Assembly (NCBI GenBank): GCA_951812925.1 | Contig: OX638368.1 | Span: forward strand, 118,257,309 to 118,321,308 | DNA from: Calliopum simillimum | Lineage: Eukaryota; Arthropoda; Insecta; Diptera; Lauxaniidae | Direction: 5' to 3' | Length of the DNA: 64,000 nt | Shown: positions 20,750 through 32,340 of the stretch, one piece after another | Position numbering within the stretch: position 1 is the stretch's first letter | How the letters are laid out: every line of letters begins with the position of its first letter | The notes under the pieces: generated by a model | Told to the model about the DNA's origin: nothing | Database searches by the model: none | What the model saw: the letters and a program-made list of their open reading frames with translations, nothing else | Program-made: the position numbers and the translations under genes

Positions 20750-23448
20750 TTTCTAAATAAAATAAAAAAAAAATACAATTTTCTTCTTTTCATTGTTGTG
20801 ACAAATTCATTAATGAAAACAATGACATTTTCCTCTGCCAGTTACTCGGAATTGTACGCATTGATGAATTATTCATAAGTGAATCATACTGATATTGTCT
20901 GCTATGAGTCGCTAGCACGACTCAATGGCATTATCATTATCACTTATGAAGTCATCAGTGAATTTTGGGACATTTGTTCGAAAAGTTCATGCATGAAGTC
21001 GACCAAATGTCTCCGTTTGTCACTATTTGTCATCGGTGAATCGTCGTCGCATTCACCACCTGTTTTTACAACTTTTAGGTAAGGATATTAAAATTCTGCA
21101 GCTGTGAAAAAAATTTCGCCATTTCCAGTTAGCTTTTTTACTCTACAGACATGTTTTTGGATTTATGTTTTTCAAATTTAGAATAGTTTGGGGCGCACTG
21201 TTCGGGCCATTAAACGAGAAAGGAAGCAGCTACAATTTTAAGACTAACTACATCCTGCCATACTCGATTAACTTAAGGCAACCTCGTTTACAGAATTCTC
21301 ATAGTACTGAGTGAGCGATGTGCATTACTCAAGACTTCATCTCAAGACAAATGCTTCAAAAGTAATAAACAGCTAAGGGATCTTTTGTCGGATAGGTATG
21401 CGCCATAGAGACGGCACCGAACTAAGAAATAGTGGACAACTTCACTTAATTGCCTAGCGGCAGAAGACCTGATAATGGGTGACCAATTAAGATGTCCATG
21501 GAAAAATCCATTCGCTCAGCTTTGTAATATTTGTCTTAGTTCCTAACCGTCAACAACAACAAAACTAAAAAACTTTTGATAATGATGCATTCGATTATGG
21601 AACTCATCACACGAATTGCTCATTAGATGGCAAGATCCTAATCGATCAGACAGCGGATATGGAAATAGCCACGCATTGTCGGCTAACGTTGCATCTGTGA
21701 AATATTGGAGTTATAAAAGACAATAGGCACCGTGGACAAAGGAACAGTTTTATGTAGGGATAAGGGCCACACAAAATATCAATTATTTCTGGTGGAGACT
21801 TTTATTTTTAAAACATTATTGACATTCCGTGAAAAACTTCAGAAATTTTCCGCACGTATGTACGACAAAACAAATTTAAAAAATAAATATATACATACGT
21901 GTTAATTAAATTTAGCACACTTAAATTATTGCCTAAAAAAATAAAATAATTTGCATTTTGTACAATTGTTTTACTTATTACCTGCTGGTGTAACTGACTG
22001 GCGACGAGGCGAAGGCGGCGTCGATGACGTACAATCGACTTCGGTACGAGGTCAAATTAAATATCAATTCCACCAAATTTCGACCCTAAAATTTCTTTTT
22101 CATCTCCTTCATGTACGTTTTTGACAAATTTTTCTGTTTTCAAAACGTTCACTTTAAATTTTGCACCAAGTTTCCTTATAAACAAATGATTTTGTTATTT
22201 TCTCAATTTTTTAATTTTTGTCAGAAACTTTTCTGGGACGAAGAAGTTAAAGAATTTTCGTCTAATTTTGTTTTGTGTTTTATTATTCGACTCATTTGCT
22301 CATTTGACAGCGGCGAAAAGAGACGAAAAGAGATGACGCAAATCGTATTGTCAAATTGCTGACACAAGGCGACAAAATAATTTCATTTTTGGAACTGTAA
22401 CCTTTTAAGCTAATTAAAATAAAAATACCTTTTGATTGCTTTAAGTTGAGAAACAAGAGTGAATGTACAGTTTATTTTGTATCAAGTCATAAGTACATGA
22501 GTAAATAAAATAACCTACGCATATATGTAATTCTATGTTTTACTGTAGGTATGCAAAAATAACTGCAAGAAGAATAAGCTGATGCAATAAATACAGTATA
22601 TTACACAATTGATTGTGCGCTTAACAGGAACAAGTCCACTTAAGCTCCCAAAGCTGTGGAGCGTTTATGTAACCATCATTCTCTACTACTTTTTTCTCAA
22701 TTGGTTCAGATTGTGATGTCACAATGACGACATTTTCAACTACAGTGTTCCTTTGAACTTCTTCTATAAGTGTGGTGAGTTGAGTAAAGTATTTTCTACT
22801 AGTTGAGAAGTTCTCCCCAGCATTATAGACGTTGAGTTTGAAGTTTTGCGATTGAAAATTTGAATTAAATTGAATTTTGAATTGAATTGAATTCTTTATT
22901 GAGTCTTATATGATCGAAGATCTCATGAGTTTCATGACATAAGTACATAAACACTTGTTTTCTACCGGTAGAGTTTAGCAGAGTGATTGAGCATGACGTC
23001 ACGACCAGTGGAGAATATCTCGACAGAGTTACATAAACGTACCACTGATTTTTTTTGGAGTTTAGAATATGTATATTGAAACAACAACAAAAGGTGATGC
23101 TTGGACCTAGTTTCGGACACATATCCATGGGATATAGATATTTCTTATAAAAACATCTCCGCCTTAAAGCATGCAATGAATTTTTGTTAGTTCACAAGCA
23201 AAAAAAAAAAGAAGGCTCGTGTAGTGACTAAGCGGTTTTTATTTTATAACAATCTGAATGCTTGGAATGAGTTGTACGATATATCAAATTTTTTGTCTTG
23301 AATCAATGTATATAAAAATAATTATAGTTAAGTATAACATAAAATCAACCGCATATTATGTATTTTTTTTTTTTCAGCTAAAATACCCATAAAAACGTAT
23401 TTTCGTGTTTTCAAAATTTCACCTCACTGTACAACTCTAATAGCCTGT
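20750..23448. other. Intergenic, no gene recognised
   Basis: A GC-richer patch at about 21985-22045 and 22300-22375 and an AATT-rich simple stretch at 22858-22900 are visible. The open frame at 20879-21082 has no family resemblance. Bases 21380-21560 look like an old repeat but I cannot name it. Confidence 0.45.
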
Positions 23449-23775
23449 TTCCACCGTAGATTTATGAAGTGATTAACGGCTCTTTGCAGATTTATTTGAT
23501 GAATGAGGTGAGTTACGGCTAAATCGTTTTCTAAATTTCCGGTGAAAAAAGGCTGTTATAGCCTGTCTGCCCGAAGATTTAGCTCCGCTGAGATTAGTAA
23601 ATCACATCATTAAATCCTACCCGTTTCCACCGGCCGAAATAGATTTATTTTTGTCAGTAAATGTCGGAAGCAGTAAAATTAAACTTGTATTTCATTCATC
23701 ATGCATTAAATGTCAATTAAATCTGAAAATAGCCGTAAATCCCATTTTTAATCTTCGGTGGAAACATGCTATAAT
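23449..23775. mobile_element. MITE, GTTTCCACCG family, copy 1
   Basis: The ends are ATAGCCTGTTTCCACCG(T)AGATT and its inverse AATCTTCGGTGGAAACATGCTAT. Within it, GGTGAGTTACGGCTAAATC occurs, and it recurs just outside at about 23788. The second internal end-like sequence (about 23555) suggests two overlapping insertions. A related copy is at 36.58-36.96 kb. Confidence 0.65.
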
Positions 23776-24289
23776 AAATAATGAATGAGGTGAGTTACGG
23801 CTAAATCACCTCATAAATCTGCGGAGAAAACTATAAATCTTACTTTTGGATAAAATTTGATATTCCAAGGTCATCATGAAATCACGCAAGGAACAATTTT
23901 CTACAACAGCTCCTCCATTATATCCTGTGGGTCTTTTTAACCTCTTTTTTAAAAAAAACTAGGCTATAATGGGCTAAAGTGTTCTGCAAAAATATACGGA
24001 CATTTCATTAGGTGTCACGAAAGGCAAGAAATGCTTAAAACTTAAGGCACTTAACAACTTTTTTCGCACGATAAGGTGTTTTTTTTTTTTTGGGCGATCC
24101 TTCAAAAATTAAGAAAGCCTTATTTATGTAAGACTTATGGTCGGCCAAAATAACCCTGGGGTTACTTAACTGGAATGACTAAAAAGTGCCAAAAACTACA
24201 TTTATTTTGCATTTTTGTAATTTTCTTGACTTGAAACTAATGAAACTCGATTTTTTTTTTTTTAAATTCTTGCGCCTTTCTTAAGTATG

Positions 24290-24690
24290 AACAAATCATA
24301 CTAGAATCGCAAAGTGGTCAAAATCCGACCACAAATGTATTAAATGATTTTGGTACTTTTTGGACACTTTTAGTACTTTTTTTCCATTTGGTAATAAATA
24401 GAAAAGCTCATATATCATCCCTGGTATAATCCAAGCGAAATATAAACAAAACAATAAACATGAAGTCAGGGCTATGCTTTTTGTCTTTCTCTTTGTGTTG
24501 TATCCTCTTTTCAGCTCTGTGTGACCGTCTTTGCAAATATTGAAAAATTTGCATTTAACTTAACCTTGCTTAATGACAAAATATTAAAATAATTTTAAAT
24601 TTGTGCACATTTAAACACAAATACCTTTCTAATGGTGTATAATGGTCGTACTCCATTTCTAACATAATAAAAAAAAGATGGACAACTTTT
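24290..24690. repeat. Interspersed repeat, inverted relative of 45145-45440
   Basis: The reverse complement of 45145-45440 matches here in order: GACCACAAATGTATTAAAT, TTTTGGTACTTT, CTTTTCAG, TTTAACTTAACC against its counterpart, ATATTAAAATAATTTTAA, and ACACAAATACCTTTCTAATG. Overall identity is roughly 75-80% by eye, with a 100-bp length difference. No coding sequence. Confidence 0.7.
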
Positions 24691-24712
24691 TGTCTTGCGT
24701 ATTAATATATAC

Positions 24713-25095
24713 ATGCCTGCTTCGTAATCCGTGCGATTTCCATTACTTTTCATTTCGGAAGCTTTTTGATGAAAATGGTGAGTCACACGATAAAAGTATT
24801 AGTATCTTTTAAGTGGAGAATTACAGGTTCTACAAATAATATTGATTTGTTTTTAGTAAAAGGTTACTGTTTAGGACATATTCGATAAATGGACTTTTTG
24901 ACTTTTTAAAGTTTTTTAAGAACATTTCTCGAACGGTTACTTTTTTGTTAATGCAAATCAATATTATTTGTAGAACCTGCAATTCTCCACAAAAGAGATT
25001 CTAATACTTTTTATCGTACGACTCATCGTTTTAATCAAAAAGGCTCCTAAATGAAAAGTAATTGAAATCACACGGATTTTCGAACAGGCCTGATA
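24713..25095. mobile_element. Palindromic MITE, GGCCTGTTNCGTAATC family, copy 2 (most complete)
   Basis: The ends are TGCCTGCTTCGTAATCCGTG and CACGGATTTTCGAACAGGCC. The arms mirror almost throughout (ACAGGTTCTACAAATAATAT against ATATTATTTGTAGAACCTGC; CTTTTCATTT against AAATGAAAAG). It is about 380 bp and non-coding. Confidence 0.85.
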
Positions 25096-25923
25096 ATTAT
25101 CGCGAGCACATTGCCTTTCGTAAATCTGATCAATCTCGCAAAAATGAAAAGGCTTGGTTTTGATTAGTTTATATTATATATATATATATAAACCACCTAG
25201 ATATAAACAGGTCAGAATTGTACAATTTTCACGTAAAAGTCAAAAATTGAGGTCTGCTGAAGGCTGAACTTTGTCATCCCATTATTATGCACCTATTTAG
25301 TAGTAATTAATTGATATTATCTATGTGAGTACATATGTATTTCAGAGTTGTATTATGTATTTGAAATTATTGGTTACAATTTATGAATAAAATATATTTA
25401 GAATAACAAAATATACAAAGAAATCGTCTGTTTGTGTATAAAGGCCTAAATAGTTTCAGTTTTCAATGTTAACAGCAAATTTTTTCATGATTTAATCTCT
25501 TACATTGAAATACGTATTCAGTTGACTGTGAATACAGCTCAACTTAAATTGAGTTCCAATTTGTATGAAATTGCAAATGTTTTTGGCTAAATCAAATATC
25601 TACAATAATTTTACTCAAAATGTCTTTTTGACACCGTGCAATATATTTGCGATGCTTGAACCGAAATAATATTGTAAATGTTACAAGATTCATGATATAA
25701 ATCTAACTGTTAACGTGATGTAGAATCAAGTATTAAATTAATCCAAAATATAAATAACGTGCAATAATAGTCTACGCGCAAAAATAACTTAACTAGTGCA
25801 AAACATTTTATTAAATTTTAAAAAAGCGTTTAAAATTTTTTCTCCTGTTTAAGTTAGTTTATAAATAAAACTATTTTGAAATATTAATCCGTTCCAGATG
25901 GTATTATTATCATTCCAGCTTTG
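25096..25923. other. 3' flank of GET4
   Basis: AT-rich with no gene. On the minus strand an AATAAA (plus-strand TTTATT at 25807-25812) lies about 110 bases after the GET4 stop codon and is a plausible polyadenylation signal. A TA microsatellite lies at about 25172-25190. Confidence 0.5.
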
Positions 25924-28900
25924 TTAGTCCAATTCATTAGTTTGCGCTGATCTACCCTGTTCACCAACTCCACCACCATCACCATCGTTGCCACTTCTAA
26001 CGCCATCTTGATCTTCATCATCGTCATCAAATCCTTGGAAAAGTCTTGAAAACAAATCGCCAAACATGCCACCCATCAGACCACCACCAACTGGTACAGG
26101 TGGCTGTGCACCAAAAAAGAGTACTCCAATTTTAAGTAGATATTTTTCAAAAGATGGATCTCGACTCAACGAAGGCTTGTATAGCTCACACAATGCACGA
26201 AAAGTATCCAAGCGCCCCGTATCAATGCAACGAAATAGAAAGTGTACAAAATTTAGCAGCGGAAATGGATACAACGGTGTCCTCTTCAAAATCTGCGGAT
26301 GATTTGTAGTATAAGCAATAAATGTGCTTTCCGCAGTTTTGCGATCCTTAAGACAGAGTTGTTGCAACACTGCTTGCACAATAAAAAGATCGGTTTCGCT
26401 GATGTAACCCTTGCATTCACTTATTTTAATAAGAATTCGGCCACAAAGAACACCATCGCGGCATAACAAATAATGATGACGTGCCTGCTCGATGCAGCCT
26501 TCAGCCAGGAGGACCTGTGCAATTAATTTATGCATAGTTGGATGACCTAGATTGTTGCCTGATATGTCGCCGCTCCATTTCACAGAACGATTCTAAAATA
26601 TTCATAATTATACATTTTATTTAGTAAATCATCTATTTAAATTTGAAGTTACAAATGCGGAATATTTTTAAAGCAATGATCTTCAAATTCAAAGTTCAAA
26701 GTTCACTGTTCAAAAGCATGAAGAATAAATGATTTTTCAAGCTAATGTGTAGAAAAGATGCGTCGTTTCAACTCCTCATAGACCATTAACCATAGATTAA
26801 TAATGGACGTGACTGTCGAACACATTTGAAGTAAAAAAAAGTCAAAACAAAACTGATTTTTATTTAGGCAATAGGCTTAACTTATAGTCCTTACTTAGCC
26901 CTATCATTGGTGCTAAGATGGATTTTGGGCAATTTTTCGTTTTAATAATGTTTTTCGTGGCTAACAATTCAAACGACGATTTTAGGGAAGCCTGGGGCAA
27001 TATTTCAATGTGGCTAATTTTAGAATATTGTGCGTTGATGTCACTTAAAAATTGTTTTGATTTTAACCAAAAATGATTTATACTTTTTTTTATTTAATTT
27101 TAATTAGGGTCGCATGGGACGTGTCGCACGGGACATTGTTTTCCACCATATAAACTTTAATTTGAAAATCTTTCAAAAAACCAGGATTTCCCAGTGAATG
27201 TTGGTTCACCTTATCTTGTTAAGTTGACGTGGCATCACCAAATTTTCCAAAGGATGTCAATTATCTCCATCCATTTTACATGTGTATTAAATCTCATAAA
27301 TTATCAATTTTTTTTAGGGGCGTGGCATCGCCCATTTTCTTTAGTGAACATTATTTGTCCTGGCGCTCTGTACACATCTATCAAATCTCATTCATATGCG
27401 TTAAACATTTACAGAGATATGATGAAATGATTTTTTCGGGGGCATGATACTCTGATTTTTCCCAGTAGAGTAGAACGGGGTAATGTCGTGCAGGGGGTAA
27501 TGTCGTGCACTGGCTGTTTTAGCCCAAAGAATTGAATGATTTAGCAACTGTTCGTAAGGTAGGGACCTGCTGACCTACTGAGCTTATGCATATAATTCTA
27601 GCAATTTTCACCAGTTCGTCTCTACAGAGTAACCTTTTTTTCAAAACGCACGCTTTCGGGACGATAAAAGTGTTTTTTCATCGGGTCAGAAAAATAATTT
27701 TCCTTGCGGGAAATTATACCAGGTAAGTGTTTTCTGAAACGAAATATCCTGCCAAAGAAAAGAAGTATTTGGTTTTCGAAAAAAATTTTGGGCTTCACCG
27801 AGTTATCGAAGTTGACCTTTAAAACGACCATTGGGGTAATGTCGTGCACATTCACTTACTCAAACACAATTCCTCGCTACACAAATGTTGTTACCAGACT
27901 TGGGGGTAATGCACTAAATTTTTTAGTTCATTAAGCTTTTCACTAATATTTAATGAATACTTTGATAGTGAAACTTTTTCCACTACCACTAAATCTAATT
28001 AGAGATAGTGGAAATTTTTTCCATTAAATTTAGTGATAGTGGAAATTTTTTCACTATGAAAAAATTCATTTGATGGTAATGAAAAATTTTTCACTATCTA
28101 ACAATTCATTAAATGATAGTGGAAAGTTTTTCACTATCATTAAAATTTAATGAAAATATCCAATAAAAATTGCACTAAATTTAGTGATAATGAAAATTTG
28201 TTTCATTGAATTTAATGAAACATTAGTGGAAATTTTCATTAAAGTTTCATTAAATTCAATGAAACAAAATTTTTCTATCACTAAATTTAATGAAGCTTCT
28301 AATGAAACTTCTAAAGAAAATTTTCATTAAAGTTTCATTAAATTCAATGAAACAAAATTTTTCTATCACTAAATTTAATGAAGCTTCTAATGAAACTTCT
28401 AAAGAAAATTTTCATTAAAGTTTCATTAAATTCAATGAAACAAAATTTTACTACCACTAAATTTAATGAAGCTTTTAATGAAACCTTTAATAGAATTTTT
28501 CATTAAAATCCAAGCTGTTCGTTTACTCCGAGGTTTTGCAAGTTTTTAGCCGAAAAGCTCTCGTTTAAGCATAAAACGTACATGAATGAGAGCTTTTCGG
28601 GTAAAAACTTGCAAAATCTTCGAATAAACGAACAGACTGATTAAATTAAATTTGTTGAAAGGGTTAGAATGAGTGGGAATAGTATCAGTTTGAAGGAGAT
28701 TCATTAAAGTCAAATGCAAGCACGACTTTTAGTTTTTGAAGTTCTTCAGGCCCAAATAATTTCTGCGCATTGTCAACTAAATGCTTAAAACAGCTTTCGT
28801 AAGCTTTTTTAAGTAATAGTAGGGATTAATGTTCACGCAATCGCTTCGTAAAAGATCTCGAAGGAAAAATTTAAAGATTTGAAAATATTTTGACCTAGCA

Positions 28901-30671
28901 CGGCACATTTTGTCTTAATTGAATTGAAATTTCCAATAAAAAAATCACTGAAGTTATTGAAAGTGAACATATATTCATTGAATTTAATGAAACATTAATG
29001 AAAATTTTCATTAAAGTTTCATTAAATTTAGTGATAGTGAAAATTTGTTCCATTGGATTTAATGAAACATTAATGAAAATTTCCATTAAAGTTTCATTAA
29101 ATTTAATGAAAGTGAAAATGTTTCATTAAATTTATTGCAACATTTATTGAAAATTTTCATTAAAGTTTCATTAAATTCAATGGAACAAATTTTCACTTTC
29201 ATTAGATTTAGTGATAATGGAAAATTTGCCATTACCACTAAATCAATTTTTTGATAGTGAATGAATTTTCACTATCACTAAATTTAGTGGAAATATTATT
29301 TAAAACTTTTAACTAAATTTAGTGATAATGAAAATCTTTTTCATTACCACTTAATGAATTTTTTGATAGTGAAGGATTTTGCACTTACACTAAATAAATT
29401 CCTTGATAGTGAATATTTTTTCACTAGCACTAAGTTTAGTGAAAAATAAAATCTAATGCAAAACCCCCAAGTCTGGTTGTTACACATAGATGTAACCAAT
29501 GAAATTATCTTTCGATCGGATGCTTACTCGTTGCATTCGCTTGAGATGTACGGATTTACGAGCATGTCAAAGTTGAGTGCACGACATTGCCTCGTTCTAC
29601 TCTACACAACATATTATGTACTTCACAGTTGTATAATAATGAATAAATACATGATAATGCTAAATCTCCTCTAATAGAACCACTACCTATCATCTCTCAC
29701 ACATTTTGGTACCTTTACTATACTCGGAAAGCAATGCACGATATTACCCCACAAATTTTGAGGGGGGTAATGTCGTGCACATTTTTTTTTTTCTTCACTT
29801 ACACAAACACAATTTCTCGCTACACAAATGTTGTTTCACATGGAAATAACCAACGAAATTATCTTTCGATCGGATGCTTATTCGTCGCATTCGCTCGAGA
29901 TATACGGCTTTACGAGCATGTCAAAGTTGAGTGCACGACATTACCCCGTTCTACTCTACACATTATTTGTCTTTGTGTTTTTTACATATGTATTAAATCT
30001 CATCCATGTACGCTAAACAGTTTCAGAGATATGGGGGGTTATCATGAATCAAGATTCCCGGGGAATTTTCTCGGACTGCCGTGCATTCTCTATTGCTGTT
30101 TAAGAAAATTCCCCGGGAATCTTGATTCACGATAACCCCCATGATGATTTAAATTTTTGGCTCACGGTTTACCTTTCAGTGGAAATGCCGATGTATAAAA
30201 TTCAATTTTTAAATTTAGAGCTTTTTCAATACAATAAACGCCCACTCTCAAAAGGACATAAAATATTCTAATAAGAGTCAACAGAAAATTCGGGTCTCAA
30301 TTTTGTTTCACAATACTCACAATTAATGTTTCCCTTTCCACAGTTGTGACACTTAGTTGTGCAATTATTGCACCAATTTTCTGCATCCAGACGTCGATAT
30401 CATCGCTACCACCACGTTTTTCTAGCGTGTCAATTAATAACAATCCCAGGTCAGCACCACTGGTCTCTTGCTGTTTGGACAGTAACTTTTGAGCACCACT
30501 GTAAAGCAATTCCAAACACTCAGCGAACTTGTTTTGAGCCGTGTATCTAAAGTATAATGTCCGATACATTTGATGAGCCTCATAGTAGTTGCCCGATTCG
30601 ATCGAATTATCGAGCTTGGTCAAAACGCGACTGACACCGCGACCAGCTCCCCGCTCAGCACCAGCAGCCAT
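25924..30671 (-). CDS. Get4: GET4/TRC35, tail-anchored protein targeting factor
   Basis: Two coding exons on the minus strand. Exon 1 is 30321-30671 (117 codons, starting [12 protein letters not shown], donor ATT|GTGAGT). Exon 2 is 25924-26592 (acceptor TTTTAG|AATCGT). The splice is in phase 0 and the protein is 339 residues, close to human GET4 (327). The alpha-solenoid core is recognisable from [20 protein letters not shown] onward, with [11 protein letters not shown] and [19 protein letters not shown]. The C-terminus is acidic and Gly-rich ([10 protein letters not shown]). GET4 is the cytosolic scaffold of the complex with BAG6 and UBL4A that hands tail-anchored proteins to GET3, or sends failed ones to degradation. 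The 3.7-kb intron is unusually large and is filled by nested repeats. Confidence 0.95.
27185..27435. repeat. Degenerate tandem units with GGGGCGTGGCATCGCC motif, in the GET4 intron
   Basis: CGTGGCATC occurs at about 27228 and 27320 and ATTAAATCTCAT-type sequence follows each. The segment 27346-27422 is repeated at 29957-30032 (CATTATTTGTC ... AAATCTCATCCATG ... CAGAGATATG). The two similar flanks bracket the 2.5-kb composite element between them. The style recalls the array at 3.0-3.7 kb, possibly another DINE-type relic. Confidence 0.5.
27887..29483. mobile_element. hAT-like element built of self-complementary AT words
   Basis: The element proper is 27895-29475 (1581 bp), with ends CAGACTTGGGGG and CCCCCAAGTCTG. 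An identical 8-bp direct repeat GTTGTTAC flanks it (27887-27894 and 29476-29483), which points to the hAT superfamily. The uninterrupted sibling sequence at about 29833 (ATGTTGTTTCACATGG) shows what the target looked like before insertion. The interior is almost entirely iterations of palindromic words such as TTTCATTAAATTTAATGAAA and TTTCACTATCACTAAA, with no coding sequence. A right-end relative is at 45017-45788. Confidence 0.8.
28511..28637. mobile_element. Hairpin MITE, 127 bp, nested in the hAT-like element
   Basis: CTGTTCGTTTACTCCGAGG on the left mirrors CTTCGAATAAACGAACAG on the right. GCAAGTTTTTAGCCGAAAAG mirrors CTTTTCGGGTAAAAACTTGC. The loop is about 20 bases. No target duplication was identified. 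Confidence 0.75.
30031..30143. mobile_element. Hairpin MITE, GGGGGTTATC family, copy 1
   Basis: Bases 30034-30140 (107 bp) fold from GGGGGTTATC...GATTCCCGGGGAATTTTC against GAAAATTCCCCGGGAATC...GATAACCCCC. ATG flanks both sides (30031-30033 and 30141-30143), a possible 3-bp target duplication. It lies in the GET4 intron about 180 bp from exon 1. A second copy is at 35.1 kb. Confidence 0.8.
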
Positions 30672-31858
30672 TGTTACAAACTTTATATGGGTGACCGTAT
30701 TTTATACTTTGGAAATATTTGTTGCACTTATTAATTGCAGAAGCTATGAAATTATCCAATTTTAAAAAATATTATCTGCTTTCTTTAACAAAAAATCCTG
30801 CAATGACCAGAGCGAAAGAGAAGCGCAGAAAATTTTGACAAGCGCGTTGACATGACGTCGGCGGATAGAAAGAAATGTCAAAAATCGTGTCGTTAGAAAT
30901 AAGGGCTGCCTTATTATTGGTCAAACTCTCAAACCCATAAAACCAAAACAACTCACATAACCCTGTGAGAAAATTGATCATTCATCAATAAAATTAGAAT
31001 TGTCTTTCGTTTTGTCCGCGGTCGAGTGCAGACGTGTTTTCGGGTGCGCGTGTCTTAACGTCAGAACCGTTTCACATGCCTTTTTCAAGGTTGTGAAATG
31101 TAAAGTAGGGTCAAAAACTATAAATTCATAAAAGAACAAAGGAATAGAAAATTTTAATTTGAAACTTTAATTTTCAAAATGGAAATGTAATTGGTGATGG
31201 CGTTATAAGTCTATGACTTGGCCAAATAAGTCTTCAAGTCCTGGTTATCCCAAGTGACGACGAAGCAACGTTAAATTATAAAAAAAAAATTAGAATTAAA
31301 ACATTTTTTTTTTAAATTTTAAAAGTATTAATTCCTCATAAAGTTAAATTTGTTAATGTGTTGGTTTTAAATATGCAAAATTATTAGAATTGTAATTGTT
31401 GATGATTAAGATTCTTCAGAAATCGATATTTTTAATTTTCATTTTACATTACTTAAAGTAATTTTTGACGTTAACCAACTTGTAACTCTTTTTCATGAAG
31501 TAGAAGGAACGTGTTTTTTCTTTCCCGAAAATCGCTCTACCAGGAATTTTGGGGTATAAAAAACTTATACCCTTCTTATACAGTAATCAAATTGCAACAA
31601 TTTGTAATCAAATTATTCATAAATTGTATTTTTTGACCCTTCATTCTACAAAATATTCTAGGATACTTAAATAAATAAAAATAGATTGTAGTTTCACATT
31701 TTATAGTATGCAAAATTGAACATTAATTTCAAATTTTTTGTTTTTGAGCAGATGATGATTTACATTATAAGCTACAAACAATGAAAATACATTGGTGGTT
31801 GGAGCTTACTGTTCAGTGTTTTTGAGTAAAACAACAATAAAAACACAAAAAACAAGGC
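30672..31858. other. Divergent spacer, GET4 side
   Basis: Probable 5' UTR and promoter of GET4 on the minus strand for the first few hundred bases. The rest is AT-rich with no gene, and no named motif was resolved. Confidence 0.45.
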
Positions 31859-32340
31859 ATAGAATTCTGCAAGCATACTTTATTTAACTTTTAGCATAGA
31901 TTAGACGAGAATCACAGCTACAAGAAAAACACAATAAATGCAAAAATTCAAATTTCTTTGTTTTTTTCCCTCTATATGCATTGCCATGCCGTTGTGAGTC
32001 ATTGATATTATCTTTTCGTATGTTTATCAAGTGTATCGGAAGGCTGGCTTGCGTTACTAGTTTCGGGACCCACCACGGGTCAAAATTAGAAAATCTCTGA
32101 GAGCCAACTGATAAACATACGAATGCGCTTGCTACTTCGTTTTGTCTCGGAAAAAAAACCTTGCAAACGAAGCGCTATGCAAAAATAGTATATCAATGAC
32201 TCACAACGGCATGGCAATGCATATAGAGGGAAAAAAACAAAGAAATTTGAATTTTTGCATGTATTGTGTTTTTTTTTGTAGCTGTGATTCTCGTCTAATC
32301 AATGCTAAAAGTTAAATAAAGTATGCTTGCAGAATTCTAT
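31859..32340. mobile_element. Foldback element with about 148-bp near-identical arms
   Basis: The left arm (31859-32006) starts ATAGAATTCTGCAAGCATAC and the right arm (32192-32340) ends GTATGCTTGCAGAATTCTAT. The arms differ at only a few positions. The loop holds a second motif, GGGACCCACCACGGGTCAAA (about 32069). That motif recurs inverted just outside at 32386-32410 and again at about 54220-54260, so a second family has been broken up here. Non-coding. Confidence 0.85.

Larger units (their letters stand above)
27465..29959. mobile_element. Composite foldback, ends GTAGAGTAGAACGGGGTAAT, in the GET4 intron
   Basis: The left end at 27465-27492 and the right end at 29932-29959 are 28-base perfect inverted copies (GTAGAGTAGAACGGGG... 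against ...CCCCGTTCTACTCTAC). The right-end region is present twice (about 29484-29607 and 29820-29959). The phrase GGGGTAATGTCGTGCAC recurs in direct and inverted orientation. It is interrupted by the separate element at 27895-29475. Non-coding. Confidence 0.75.

Noticed and set aside
25884..26302. Small open frames opposite or out of frame with GET4 exon 2
   Set aside because: Alternative-frame shadows of the GET4 coding exon.
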